This document shows positions 43,871-56,638 of a stretch of DNA of 64,000 bases, one piece after another. The DNA comes from Excoecaria cochinchinensis (taxonomy: Eukaryota > Streptophyta > Magnoliopsida > Malpighiales > Euphorbiaceae). The translations under genes were made by a program, and so were the position numbers. Where the stretch lies: positions 30,376,001 through 30,440,000 of the forward strand of contig CANTUQ010000004.1 in NCBI GenBank assembly GCA_947683425.1. The letters run 5' to 3'. Each line of letters opens with the position of its first letter. Positions within the stretch are counted from its first letter, which is position 1. The notes under the pieces were generated by a model. The model was given only the letters and a program-made list of their open reading frames with translations, was not told where the DNA came from and did not search any database.

Positions 43871-45197
43871 AATTAAATGATAATGAAAAATGATAATGTA
43901 AATTGACATTGTAAAATGGCAATGTAAAATGACTTAAATAAAAGAAAATGAAAAGTTTAGAGTGAAAAAAGTAATTTACCCAAATGATAAGTTAAACGGG
44001 TGATAATAGCAAAGTAATATAAAAATGTAAAAAGTAAAGTAAAAACGATAATTTGAGTGAAATAGGTCGCATATGAAAGAGATTAAAAGTTTAAGGACTA
44101 AATTACAATTTACCACAAAAATAATTAATTAAGGGACTAATTGATAAATTATAAGCCAAGAAGTGAAAATGTGGTAATTAAGCAACAAAAGTGTAAGTAA
44201 TCATTAAGAAAAGGATAATATCATAATTTGATAAAAGTTTAGGGGGCAAAATAGTAAATAAGAGTAAAAGTAAGTTAAGAAGTGACCTATAAGTGAAAAG
44301 TCAAAATTGAAATGACCTTTACGTAAAAAAGGTAAACTTTTAACGACCAAACTGTAGTTTGGCATGAAAATGCTAATATGAGGACTAAAATGTAATTTAT
44401 AAGCCAAATAAATGATTTAAAATGAAAAGAGAAATGAACTAGTGGCAAAAATTGTAATTATGATGTAAAAGTGGCAATTTTGTAATTAATTGAAAGATTA
44501 GGGGGCCAAAGAGAAATTTTACCATATTAATGGTACCTATTAGAATAAAATGAAAGCGAAGAGATAATAGTGTGTAAAAATGTGAAATAAATGAAAAATG
44601 CCGAAAAAAGATAATTAAATGGTTATTGAAGGGTAAAATCATAAATAAAGTGCAAAAGGATAATTAAGTTAAATAATAGGAGTAATAAGTAAAAATAACC
44701 AATGAGTGATTGAGTGATCTAATTACAAAGAAATGACCTAATACGGATTGACAAGTAAATTATACATGAACGTAAGAATGTGGGGGTTAAACCGTAAATT
44801 GCATGTCAAATATGTAAATAAGTATAAATGACACTGACCAAAGTTTAGTGAGTGATTTAAAAGGAATCGAAGAATTAGTTAAGGTAAAATGCATTATAGA
44901 AGTATATAGAGTGAAATGAAGTGTAACGAAATGAAATGAAGTGAGTGCATGAAAGTAAGTGTGATATAGGGGTGAAATGTATTATAGTGTAGAATGTATT
45001 AACTAAAGTAAATGAAGTAAAAGGATTGAAATGCAGAGATTTAAAAGTAAAGGAGTATAAAGGGTATTTATAAGGAAAATGAAGGAATAAATAGTGAGAT
45101 GACATTGGTAAGTCTAAAAGTGAGGCCTAAAGTGATATGCATGTATTTGTCTGCATAGATAAGTTAGAATTGGAAATTTAGAGATTCGCAATCAACA

Positions 45198-45240
45198 CTG
45201 GGCATTTTTAGTGCTCAGTACGTAGTTTATCTGACTGTGT
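45198..45240 (+). other. Twin hairpin of the LTR, divergent copy
   Basis: CTGGGCATTTTTAGTGCTCAG (7-bp stem with one G-T pair) followed by TACG... and CAGGT. Same layout as the other LTRs, sequence further diverged. Confidence 0.6.
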
Positions 45241-45533
45241 TCAGGTATCGAGTAGGACGTTAGTGGCATGTATATGTAATATTTAGAGTTTATGTTGTAC
45301 TGTGTATTATTGATATAATGAATGTTGTTAAGGATTATTGAATGACATGATTTGTTTAATGGAGTGGTTAGACTGCATTGATTGTAGTATGTTAGTAACA
45401 TGATAGTTTAAAAGAATAAGTTAAAAAAAATTTTTTTTTACGACTTTTACTATAAGATTTCGATTAACAGTAGTTAGACAATTGTGGTAATCGTTAAAGT
45501 AGTGTAGTGTACGGAAGAGATAAGGGTGTTACA

Positions 45534-46917
45534 AGAGTGAAATACAAAGGTGAATGAGATGCATAAGGGGCATTTTGGAACGAAGGGAAAATAGTATTAG
45601 AACTATCATATTTATGTTATTATGAGTTGAAATAAATCCATACTCGAAACCTAAAGAAGATAAAGTAAGGTGAAAGGACTAATTGCATGGTAACTATCTA
45701 TGGAATGATACGGTCAAACTTCTCAACTTTTCTGTCACTTGGATAGTCATGATGCTTGCCTAGAAGCCTTTAATGATTTGTACATGGACATATGGATAAA
45801 TATTAATTAAAGAATTAAAATAATGATTTAAAGAGTTTAAATTTTGCAATTCCTTAATTGCTGTTATGTCTGTACTGCTAGGTAAACCAAAAAACTTGAT
45901 GAGTCACACACTTATGGGGAAAGGCAAAATTGGTAAAGCTACATTTTTAATAATATGAGATGCTATTATGGAGGAGAAAAATTAGCAAAGAAACAATTAA
46001 TTAAATAGTTTAATTAATTGTCCCTACGTAGAGGCCTCATAGAGGGAATATATGGATGAATTGGAGAACTCGGTCAGAGTGGTCCACTTTAATTATAAAT
46101 AAAGTATAATTGAACCATAAGTGTTATATGGTCAGAGTGGTCCACTTTAATTATAAATAAAGTATAATTGAACCATAAGTGTTATATGACCGATATAATG
46201 TTATTGGATCACTTGAAGAATTAATTTTGGGCCTAAGATCAAAGTTGTCTGCTTAGAAGCCCCTTTAGGAGAGGGATATGCATAGGTCCCTGCGGGAAGG
46301 CCTTAAAGGCTTTAATTTTAGACAAAAATAAATTAAATATGTTCTATAAATATTATGGACATAAAATATTTAATTTGGTGGGATTTAAAGATGATTTGGG
46401 CTTTTAAACCATCAGTCTGTGTAGAGAAGCCCATAAAAAGCTTTCTATGTAGAGGCCTGTAATTGGGCTTGGATAAAATTGAATTAAATCCCAACTAAAT
46501 TAATTAAATCACATTTTAATTAATTCTCTACGTATTTTTAAATAAGAATAGTTCATTTAGAATTAGATTTTTAACTGGGTGTATAAACGTAATGTGAGTG
46601 GAATTAAGTCAATGAAAAATACAGCCTCCATCTTTTTCTCTCTATTGTAGTCGTATTCTTCCTACTGGCACCTGAGAATTTTGGTTGTTGTAATTCAAAT
46701 ATTTGGTTCCCTTTGGCCTCTCTCATGTGTGGATTATTACATTGGAGGTGTTCTGCTTTGGACACTATGGTTTGCTACCACCCGATGTGAAAAAAAAAAC
46801 GACCAAAATCTCTCAGTAAAGGTTGAATGATTTCATGGCAAGATTAGCCCTTTTATGGTTTTTTAAATTTTGTTTCTCATTCTTGTATGAGATAAATGAA
46901 TCCATTAAAACCCAACA
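45534..46917 (+). repeat. Copia 5' LTR, second part
   Basis: Continues the LTR broken at 41222 and ends AAACCCAACA directly before the primer site. Contains an exact 58-bp tandem duplication at 46072. Confidence 0.78.
46072..46187 (+). repeat. Exact 58-bp tandem duplication
   Basis: GGTCAGAGTGGTCCACTTTA begins at 46072 and again at 46130; the two units are identical, so the duplication is recent. Confidence 0.92.
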
Positions 46918-46930
46918 TGGTATCAGAGCC
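46918..46930 (+). other. Met-tRNA-type primer binding site of copia
   Basis: TGGTATCAGAGCC immediately follows the LTR end CCCAACA. Confidence 0.9.
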
Positions 46931-49097
46931 CCAGTTTTCCCCATAAAATCATTTGTTAGTTTTTCTTTGCAGTGAATCTATGCAATTTCGGCTATATATG
47001 GTTTTTTTTTTGCTGTATATGTGAATTTAAAATTTTAAATTAACGATTGATATATTTTAGATATATTAATTTTTGGAAAAGTGTGATTAAATTAAAAACA
47101 TTAAAAATAAATTATTCAAAAGCTATATTTATGCACAGAGAAATATTCTCTGTGCAAAAGAAGCTGTTCTTAGGGATTGTTTTGACTCAAAATGTAATTT
47201 TATCAATGTGAAAAAAGTTTTTGTGGTAAAATATGTTTATAGGTTGTGATATTAGAACATAAGATCAAACGGAATTCAATTTGGAACATTTTTGCATAAA
47301 AACTATATTTATGGTCGAATAGAGAAAAACTAGTGCTCTTGGCATGTTCTTGCTAAAAATGTGTATTTGATCATTGAACATGATACTTCTAATATTTAAT
47401 TAAATTTATCAATTATTTTAATTGAATTAATGTGGGCCCTAGTCAATTTGATTGAATTAAAAGGCTAAACCTGCTTAATGGGGTTAATTTGATATGTGGG
47501 TTTGATTTAAGTTAGCTGATGGGTTCAAAGAGATAATTTAAATTAATTTATCAGATATTAATTAAGTTTACTAATTCGTTTTAGGGGCTAGAGTGGGCAC
47601 TAAACTTGTTTGGCCCAGTCATCACACTAAACTAATTTGTGTGTGAACACTCACTCAGAATGTAGCTTGGAATTTGGCCCATAAATGAATTTTATATAAA
47701 AATGATATTTAATAATTTTAATATGATTAGTTAATTAAATGTTTAGTATAATTATCAATAAGATTGATGATTAAGACAAAACAATGCAAAAACACACTAG
47801 ATAGTTAACTAGACTAGTTTCATGTTAGGAAATGGAAATAGTTTCCTATTTTGAAAAGCTTCCTAAATGACTAAGTTTTCAAAAATGATTATGTCCTAAA
47901 ATGGAAAAACTTTCCTGAAATGGAAGTTTCCTAATTTGAAAGAGTTTCTTAATTGGAAAGGGTTTCCTAACATGGATAGCTTTCAAATTTGATGATACTA
48001 GGGCATTAACTTGTAGTATGTTTCGAGAGTTGAAACAAGATATATTTACCATTAAAAAGCTCTAATTTTATGCATTTGATTTGCATATAGGGTTGTATAA
48101 TTGGCATGATTATTTTAGTCATGGACTTGGCCCAATGTTTTTAAACATATACATAATTTTATTTTCTGCTTTGTAAGGACATTATAGTTACATAGTTTTA
48201 TTTTCTGATTTGTAAGGACATTATAGTCCAATTTTCCATCTTGCAAAATTCTTTACTATTCAATGTGATTAGATTACATAGGGTTAGGTTACAAAAGAAA
48301 AAGACCAAGATCATGGAGAATAAAGCTAAGAATGGTGATCTAAGAAGAAGAAGAAGAAAAAGAAGAAGACTCGTATTTTTCTCTTTTCTTTTAAGTTGTA
48401 AACTCATGCATACTACCTTGGTTTGGCCTATTTGTTTCTCTGTTGGCTCAGGGAAACTGATGGAGATAAAATCCAAAACTAGATTATGTTTACTTTTTTG
48501 CTTATTTGATTTAATAGATAAATAAGATAAACATACTAATTTCTTCAAAGTATATATGATGATACTTAATTAAGCAAATCCCTTAATAAATATTAAGGTA
48601 TATCGACCTATTATTAATTGGATGAGAACCAGAGTTCTTTATAGTATTGGGTTATTGACCAAAGTCAAGCCCATATTATTGTAAAATATATTCAAATCCT
48701 CTTAATGGGTCACCTTAACTATCCTATTAGTTTATTTACCAAAGTCAAGGCTAATGGATTTATAGGCAAGATCGGGGAAATGTATATATGATATGCATGC
48801 ATCAAGCGTTGATGACCCAATGATCCAATAATTTGCGTAAAGATACAATTGATATGTGATATCTACCTTTTAGGATTTGAAATTTGATTTTTTTACTAAA
48901 ATCAAAGTCAAATTTTGAACTAGGGATTGGATATTAGCCCACTAGGAAAACCACTAGGTTTCCTGGAATCATATAAGAAGTATTGGTTCGTAATAAAATA
49001 GTGGGAGTTAAATGAATTAACTAAAGACCTAATAATGCATTCATATACATGAATATTTTCTAATACATTTATTTCTTCACATCTAAAATATTACATC
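46931..49097 (+). other. Copia leader, no gene seen
   Basis: AT-rich. Loose repeats of TTTCCTAA.TTGAAA (47830-47960), a 39-bp near-duplication (48158-48230) and a GAA-rich run (48340-48366) are present. Open frames on either strand at 48.2-48.5 kb have no recognisable motif. Confidence 0.5.
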
Positions 49098-49905
49098 ATG
49101 AGCACTTCACAGATTAACCTGCACTCTATACTAGATAAAAAGTTAGTTGGTAGCAAATATAGTGATTAGATTCGACAAATAAGAATAGTTCATATAGTCG
49201 AGAAAATCCATTATATCTTGGATTAAGATCTTCTACAACTTCCATCCGAAGATGCTTCTAATGAGATTATAAGAAGCATATGAAGGATAATAAAGCAGCA
49301 ATATGTGTGACGCTTGGTGATATGCCATCGGATTTGGAAAAATAGCATAAACAGATGGATGCGAGAACCATCATTTTGCATTTCAATAAGCTGTATGCTT
49401 TTATAGCAAGAACCGAAAATATAAGGTTGCTTGAGCTCTCTTTAACTATAAAATGGTGAAGGGCTTCTCATCTATGACTCATGCATTGAATATGTATGGA
49501 TTTATTGAGCATCTTGGTAGGCTGGGCTATGTTATGGATAATGATTTATACATAGACTTGATCTTGTACTCATTAGCTCCTTCGTGCTCAATTTCAACAT
49601 GAGCGAGATTCAAGTTACAATATCTGTGATTATAAAGATGCTTAAATTTACTGAGGTATCTCTTAAAAAAGATACAAAGCCAGTCCTGATTGTCAATTTT
49701 GGTCAAGGTAAAAAGGCTAAGAAATAGAAAAAGAGGACAACCAAGGGACAGCCTAAGCCCAGTGGTGTGATATCTAAGAAAAAAGTTGGAAAGAAGGAGA
49801 GATACTCTAAAGGGACTTGTTTTCATTATGGAAAAGATGGCCATTGAAGCTGAACTACAAGACCTATTTATATTTTCTTAAGGAGAAAAGGTAGACTGAG
49901 GCTTT
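49098..49905 (+). pseudogene. gag: Copia gag, decayed
   Basis: With several stops the plus strand reads MSTSQINLHSILDKKLVG, then MVKGFSSMTHALNMYGFIEH, LGRLGYVMDNDLYIDLILYS and the zinc-knuckle remnant CFHYGKDGH followed by a stop where Trp is usual. This order (binding segment, HVL.M..YIE-like segment, LILNSLP-like segment, CCHC knuckle) is that of plant copia gag. No intact frame remains. Confidence 0.75.
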
Positions 49906-49949
49906 TACTCCTTGTATTTATATAATAGAAATTAAAACTTATCATGTTA

Positions 49950-50217
49950 CTTCTAGGCAATCTTAGGTATTGGACACCTAATGTGGATCTTATTTGTGTA
50001 ATGATCTATAGGATCTAAGCAGTAGAAAAGTGGAGATAAATTTGTAGTCAACGATTGATCAGAACATCTTTACAAATGTTGTAGGGACTTATCACCCGCC
50101 TTTACTAAGTGGATTGACATTAGAACTTCATAACTATTCTTATGTTCCAGGTTTATCTAGAAGTTTTATTTTTTTAATTGTCTTATGAATGATTTTGAAA
50201 TTTCTTTGAACAAAGAC
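49950..50217 (+). pseudogene. pol: Copia protease/pre-integrase fragment
   Basis: GCGSYLCNDL (compare the DTGCGSHICN-type protease motif of plant copia) and VVGTYHPPLLSGLTLELHNY, SYVPGLSRS, the stretch before the copia integrase. The match ends at 50217, where a gypsy LTR starts; integrase, RT and RNase H are absent. Confidence 0.65.
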
Positions 50218-51763
50218 TATAAGGACCCAAAATACACTCTAATAGTATTAAGGCATGGTTAGGGTGAAATAGAAAATTGAATGTGCATAATTTAGGGACG
50301 AAAGTGTCATAAAGGATGCAATCATCATTAATTTGAAAGATTCAGTAAGAGCGGCCATTTGGCAATTATTGAAGTATGATATATATGCATGAAATAAAAA
50401 GTATAGTAGGTCAATGCTCGGAATGAGAACAAATTATATGCCAATGTTTAACTAAAGGATACATTAAGCACTTAATTAGTAAATGGGAAAAGCAACCAAT
50501 TGGAGCAAGATATGTGTAACATTTTTTACCACAAAAGTTCAGTATTTGAGGGGATTTAGGAGAGAGGACGCAGGCCATTCTTGGCTGTAAAACGGGCAGC
50601 ATATCTTCTTCTCCTCTCCTTAATTCTTCTTTAATAAATTGGTCCATCAAGAATCAAGTAAAGCTAAGTTGAGTTTTGGTGCATCTAAGGTAAGCTTAAA
50701 GTTATGTTTATCCTCTTCTTCATCTTAAGTTCATTAGGGTTAAAAGTTATGGATTTATGTGATTTTAATAGCAATTGATGCCTATAGTAGAATGTGTCAT
50801 GATTGGACACAAAGAGAAAGAGAAAGAAGAAGAAAAAAAGTAAAAGTGAAGCAAAATTAAAGAAAAAGAGCAATAATCAAGGTTTGGAAATTTTCTTTAA
50901 ATGTGTATGTTGATGATACATTATGTTTGTTATGCATGTATATTGGCATTAAAAATGGAATTGAGTCTTGTTGTGGTTATGAAATGGTTGTTTTGAGTGA
51001 TTATGATTGGCTTGTTGTGGAATTGAGTGGAAACATGAATTTGGTCATATTGAAGTTGTAGGGGAATTCTACCAAACTTTACTCCTGACCCCAGTTTTTT
51101 TTTAAGACATAATTCCATATATAAAAATCCAAATGGGATGAATCTAGTTTCATTCGAAGGTTGATTTATATACCTATAAATATCCTAGAGATGATTATGT
51201 GCATATTTTGGCTTTAAGTACCTCCAAAGTGGCAAAAACAGAAAGGTATCTGTTCTGGCCGGGTCAAGGAGCAGTTTGGATTTTTAAAGGCAATTTCTGG
51301 AGCTATAGTTATCCAAATGTTATAAATCAAAATTATACTTAAACTAGACATCTAGGATAGAAACTTTCATGAAGAGATTATGGTCTAATTACATTCCTAT
51401 TGTTCATAGTAATTCTTCTAAGTTGAGATATAATTCTATTCCTAGGAATTACTATGAAATAGTCTATAATGTTAAGGCTATATCTCTTATGATATGAGTC
51501 CAAATTAGTTTTGTACCGATGGAAACTTAAGACACAGGGGAACAAATGTCTACAAGGAAGTTTTGCCTAAAAATGCCTTTAGCTAGACGAAAAACTCGAT
51601 GCAAATTTGGAACTAAAGTCTATCTGTCTGCCCCTGCTTTAAGTCTGAGGGTTTTAAATTAATTTTTAGTACAGAAGCATGGGTCATAGGGGTTATGATT
51701 CCCTGATCACCGTGAACCTATGTAATTTCAAATTTATTTTAAATCAAAAGCCATGGTCATGGG
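50218..51763 (+). repeat. Gypsy LTR, head part
   Basis: Starts TATAAGGACCCAAAATACACTC, parallel to TGTAAGGACCCACAATACACC at 21399 (minus), with TG changed to TA. It is cut at 51763 by the next LTR. Sequence is otherwise AT-rich; no gene seen. Confidence 0.55.
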
Positions 51764-52195
51764 TGTAATGACCCAAAATACTCTTAGTCATAATAGGACG
51801 TGCTTCAAGGGAAAATAGGTACTAAATATGCATGTATTGATTAAGAATGTACTAAAAAGGATGTAATCGATATTGTTGTAAAAGTATCGGTAAGTGTGGC
51901 AAGTTGAATAATTGTTAATCAAGGCTTGAATGGCATTATAAAAGTTAGTTTGTGGTCCAATGCATGAGTTTAATTTAATTAAGGGATAAATGTAAGAAAA
52001 GAAATATGAAGGAGGGATTTATGTTGTGAAATGCCAAATAACCAATCACAACCTAACACTTAGCTGTGAAATTGAAATGAGTATATAAGGGAAGAGAAGA
52101 GGTCGGTTAATGGGACCCCAAAAATTCTAGCTCCTTCCTCTTCTTATTATGTTCTCCAGCTTTCTCTCTCTTTTTCTTCCTCTTCACGTTTCTGC
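51764..52195 (+). repeat. Gypsy LTR, first part
   Basis: Starts TGTAATGACCC; TATA box at 52081. Interrupted at 52195 by a solo copia LTR and continues at 53753. Confidence 0.7.
52081..52090 (+). promoter_or_regulatory. LTR TATA box
   Basis: GTATATAAGG, 317 bp from the LTR start, almost the same spacing as in the LTR at 57618 (316 bp). Confidence 0.6.
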
Positions 52196-53747
52196 TATTA
52201 GTGGTTATGCCCTAGGCCAAACATTTGGACCTTGATGTAATCATTACATTTTCATTTATATAATGGTTTTCTTTACATTAATATTATTGGCATATTACAT
52301 TATTGTAATGTTTATGAATAACGATGTTATTCATTTTATCCCTAGTCATTTATCACTAAAGGGCATAAAGATAAATTAAGACAAGTATAGATTTGCATTG
52401 ATAATCATGGGATGATTATATATGATGATATAAATCAAATCTATAGGTACTTGCTAGAGAACAAAGTACTGGATAGACCCACTGTAAGATCACTTCATGG
52501 GATAGTGTCATAAGTGATCTTATAATAGATATGTTATTGAAACCTTTGACCTGAGGTTATCATGGTTTCCTACATAAGGAACATTATGTTTTGACGTAAT
52601 CAAACGTTATCTTTAATCGGATAATTATAAAGTTTATGATCGGACATAATGAGAAGGAGGAAAGTGAATAATCAAGATGGAATTTGTCCCTCTTTAATGA
52701 GAGAGATATCTTTTGGGCCCCTCGATAAGTAGGACTGTAAAATGCATGGCCGTGCTCAAATGAATTGATAGTGTGATCAATGTCATTTGAATTTATCAGC
52801 CTACTTAGTGATCTAGAAATTATATGTTTGAACAATTTAAGTTTGACATGAACCATGACTTATGTTCAAACAAGATATCATGTGACAAAAGGATAATAAC
52901 ATGTTCTGTTGCCAGGTTAAAATCGGACTAACAATATTTATATTATTTGGGTAGTCATAATGTCTTGCTAGAGACCAATTATGACTTGTGGGCCTTTTAT
53001 GGGATTATGCCCACTGCGAACATAATATAAACCTATTGGGTCACACACCAAGATCAAATGAACAGAATGGATTTTATTAGGTTATTTCGGAATAAAATAT
53101 AAATATAGGTATTTATATTTATTTTCGAAATTACATATTTATATATATTTATATATGTATATATACATATATCTCTTATTTTGAATATGAGCTAATAGTA
53201 TGTATTAATATAATATTTCTTATTATGTTGAATAAGAAATAAATAAATAAATATATATATATAATCTCTTAATTTTGAATTAGAGTTAATATCCCTATTA
53301 ATCTCTTTAAGGTTTAAAAACTCATTTACATATATATAGATATATGATAAGAAAAGAGATTAACCCTAATAAAACTCTAATCACGTTATTCAAGTAGGAA
53401 TAAAAAAGATTGAGAGTGGCTGCACAGATCTTCGTGTGAGAAGAATAAGTAAAACCTAATCACCATTCTTCTTTGTGAAAGAAAAATAAAAAAACAATCC
53501 ATTCGCATCTTAAGGGAGCTAGCACCCCTGCGAACTTTTATTCATCGGTTCATCGTGTGGATACTGATAGAGGACGTTCGTGTTAGAGGCACCGTCTTCA
53601 GTCCGAATTAAAGGAGTTAATTTCGTTCTAAAGGTTAGTAAATCTTTATCTCTTCCTTTCGAATCAATTGAATATACATGGATCCTGTTTCGGGTTTCAA
53701 TTTTGTTCCGCTGCGTTTAAGTTGATTTAATCCGATGAAACCCAACA
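52196..53747 (+). mobile_element. Solo copia LTR with 5-bp target duplication
   Basis: 1552 bp from TATTAGTGGTTATGCCCTAGG to GAAACCCAACA. Flanked by exact TCTGC at 52191-52195 and 53748-53752. No primer site or coding sequence, so it is the product of LTR-LTR recombination. Contains an ATATAT-rich stretch (53130-53345). Confidence 0.9.
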
Positions 53748-53752
53748 TCTGC

Positions 53753-54782
53753 CTCCATCCCATTCCTTGTGGATGGTCAAGTCAAGATTGAAGGGAAAGA
53801 GGAAGCTTATGGGTTAGTGATTTGAGTTTTGGTAAGTCCCTATTCTTTCTTCTTCTTTTCTCTCTTTTTCGTGTGATGTTGGGATGGAAATTCAGAAATA
53901 AGGAGTCACTCTTAGTGTGAGATTCTGATGAGTTTGTGAGGATTTTATCAAGATGGATTAAAGAGAGCCAAAAAAGGTGGGAGGAAAGATCAAAGAGAAA
54001 GAAGAAGTTATGAAATAGGTTTAAGAATTTTGTCTCAAGTGTACATGCTTTGTGTGAAATTAAATTATATGCTTCAATTGATGTATGATAGATGTTAAAT
54101 AAGATATTCAAACGGTTTTAGTGAATTTGATTAGAGATTTGCATATTGATTTTATTGAAATGAATTTTGACGTTTTTGTAGAGTTGAATGAGATTAAGAT
54201 TGGTTTTGGTTGTTTGATTGATTAAATAAAGATATATGAAGTTATTATTGAGTTAAATAATTGGAATACTAGTTTAAGGAGTTTTTGTTGACAAAGTGGT
54301 TTATTGGTTGGGAAAATTCTGCTATGTTTCTTGAAAAACTAAATTATTTTGCGTGTCACACGGTGGTCAGAGAATCCTGACTGTTGTGTGAGCACACCTA
54401 GATTTGAAGATTAGGCTATTTTCCATGATCCACACGATGGTTAGCCTTCTCTGCCCACCGTGTGGTGACCCTTACGATGGGCAGGATGTCCTGACCACCG
54501 TGTGAAACCATTATGTTTGATAGTATTTGTATTCTAGCATTCTGCACGGTGGGTAGGTAACTCTAACCACCGTGTGACCCTATATTTTTTAGGATTTATG
54601 TGTGTAATTTGCTATCAAATGAACTTTGAATTGAATCAAATTAATTATGATAATTATTTGACATAATTAAAAGATATTTGTACGGACTTTGTACTGTTTA
54701 GTAAGAATTTCCATGAATTATTTAAATAATTACTACATGAATGTGTTAATGTATCTATATGTGTAAAAGTGTTTGATGTGCC
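53753..54782 (+). repeat. Gypsy LTR, second part
   Basis: Continues the LTR of 51764 and holds the hairpin array at 54357-54580. It stops abruptly at about 54782, where pol sequence begins in mid-RT/RNase H; palindrome and twin hairpin are therefore missing. Confidence 0.65.
54357..54580. repeat. Hairpin array (CACACGGTGG...CCACCGTGTG)
   Basis: Four units begin near 54357, 54431, 54471 and 54543 (steps 74, 40, 72). Arms such as CACGGTGG.TAG and CTAACCACCGTG pair. Same theme as the 73-bp array at 23549, with different arm sequence. Confidence 0.8.
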
Positions 54783-55851
54783 TTTTTCGGTTATCGTTGC
54801 TCCTATGACCAGATTGTTGAGGAAATGAGTCAGATTTGAGTGGTCGGATAAGTGCCAGCTATGCTTTGAGAGGTTAAAGAGTTTGTTAGATAAAGCTCCT
54901 GTACTTACTCAACCCACCTCAGGTAAAGAGTTTGTAATATACAGTGATGCTACGGGTATTAGACTCAGATGTGTATTGATGCAAGAGGGTAAAGTAGTGG
55001 CTTATGCATCTCGTTAGTTGAAGCCTCATAAGAAGAACTATCCAACGCATGATTTGGTATTGGCGGCTATGATCTTTCCTTTGAAGATTTTGCGGCATTA
55101 TCTGTATGGGGAGAAGTGTAGGATTTTCACGGACCATAAGAGTTTGAAGTACCTCCTCATGCAGAAGGAGTTGAACATGACATAGCGTCGATGGTTAGAG
55201 TTATTCAGGGACTATGACTGCATTGTGGATTACCATCCGGGTAAAGCCAATGTGGTTGCGGATGCTTTAAGTCGGAAGTCAATTTCGGCTTTGTTTTTGA
55301 GGCGGTTCAGATGGAGATTTGATTCAGATGGGGCTTTGTTGCCCAAATGAGAGTGCAGCCTACTTTGAGACAATCGATTGTGGACGCTCAGAAGGATGAT
55401 TTGAAATTGCAGCGGGTTTTGTAAGGGGTTCAGCAGGGTAAGCAGTCTGAGTTTTCGATTTTGGATGGGTGCTTATGTATAGGGATCGTTTGTATGTGCC
55501 CGAGAGTGATGAGTTAAGGAAGAAACTTTTGAGTGAGGCGCACACTATGGTCTTTACTATGCATCCTGGTAGTGAGAAGATGTATCGGGATATGAAGCAG
55601 TTCTGCTGGTGGTCTGGGATGAAGAGAGACAATGTGGAATTCGTGGCAAAGTGTTTGACGTGTCAGTAGGTAAAGGCTGAGCATCAAGTCCCTTCGGGCA
55701 TGCTCACTCCTTTATCCGTTCCTATGTGGAAATGGGATGATATCGCCATGGATTTTGTGTCGGGTTTTTCAGTGACTCAGAGGAAGCATGATTCAGTATG
55801 GGTTATTGTGGATCGGCTTACGAAGTCAGCTCATTTTGTGCCAGTTAGAGT
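54783..55851 (+). pseudogene. pol: Chromovirus RNase H and integrase start, first copy
   Basis: Begins inside the RT-RNase H connection ([13 protein letters not shown] in the copy at 62.8 kb). RNase H motifs [32 protein letters not shown] and VVADALSRK follow, then the integrase zinc region (HTMVFTMHPG...KCLTCQ) and the core start [19 protein letters not shown]. Stops: TAG for CAG near 55014, 55183 and 55667. At 55851 the sequence jumps back to RNase H because of a tandem duplication. Confidence 0.85.
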
Positions 55852-56638
55852 GGCTATGATCTTTGCTTTGAAGATTTTGCGGCATTATCTGTATGGGGAG
55901 AAGTGTTGGATTTTCACGGACCATAAGAGTTTGAAGTACCTCCTCATGCAGAAGGAGTTGAACATGAGATAGCGTCGATGGTTAGAGTTATTCAGGGACT
56001 ATGACTGCATTGTGGATTACCATCCGGGTAAAGCCAATGTGGTTGCGGATGCTTTAAGTCGAAAGTCAATTTCGGCTTTGTTTTTGAGGCGGTTCAGATG
56101 GAGATTTGATTCAGATGGGGCTTTGTTGCCCAAATGAGAGTGCAGCCTACTTTGAGACAATCGATTGTGGACGCTCAGAAGGATGATTTGAAATTGCAGC
56201 GGGTTTTGTAAGGGGTTCAGCAGGGTAAGCAGTCTGAGTTTTCGATTTTGGATGGGTGCTTATGTATAGGGATCGTTTGTATGTGCCCGAGAGTGATGAG
56301 TTAAGGAAGAAACTTTTGAGTGAGGCGCACACTACGGTCTTTACTATGCATCCTGGTAGTGAGAAGATGTATCGGGATATGAAGCAGTTCTGCTGGTGGT
56401 CTGGGATGAAGAGAGACATTGTGGAATTCGTGGCAAAGTGTTTGACGTGTCATTAGGTAAAGGCTGAGCATCAAGTCCCTTCGGGATTGCTCACTCCTTT
56501 ATCCGTTCCTATGTGGAAATGGGATGATATCGCCATGGATTTTGTGTCGGGTTTTCCAGTGACTCAGAGGAAGCATGATTCAATATGGGTTATTGTGGAT
56601 CGGCTTACGAAGTCAGCTCATTTTGTGCCAGTTAGAGT
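55065..56638 (+). repeat. 787-bp tandem duplication within pol
   Basis: Unit 1 (55065-55851) and unit 2 (55852-56638) both start GGCTATGATCTTT and end GTGCCAGTTAGAGT. I count about ten differences, roughly 98-99% identity. The unit spans the second half of RNase H through the start of the integrase core. Confidence 0.92.

Larger units (their letters stand above)
41223..45533 (+). repeat. Solo gypsy LTR of 4.3 kb
   Basis: Starts TGTAATGACCCC and ends AAGGGTGTTACA. It is flanked by GGAGT (41218-41222) and AGAGT (45534-45538), a target duplication with one change. No coding sequence inside. Contains a GACGG-rich dyad block (41420-41510), TATA box (42195), several dyads (43640-43860) and a twin hairpin (45198). 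It sits in the middle of a copia LTR. Confidence 0.75.

Noticed and set aside
48198..48548. Open frames on both strands of about 95-116 residues
   Set aside because: They cover a GAA-rich low-complexity stretch in the copia leader and have no recognisable domain.
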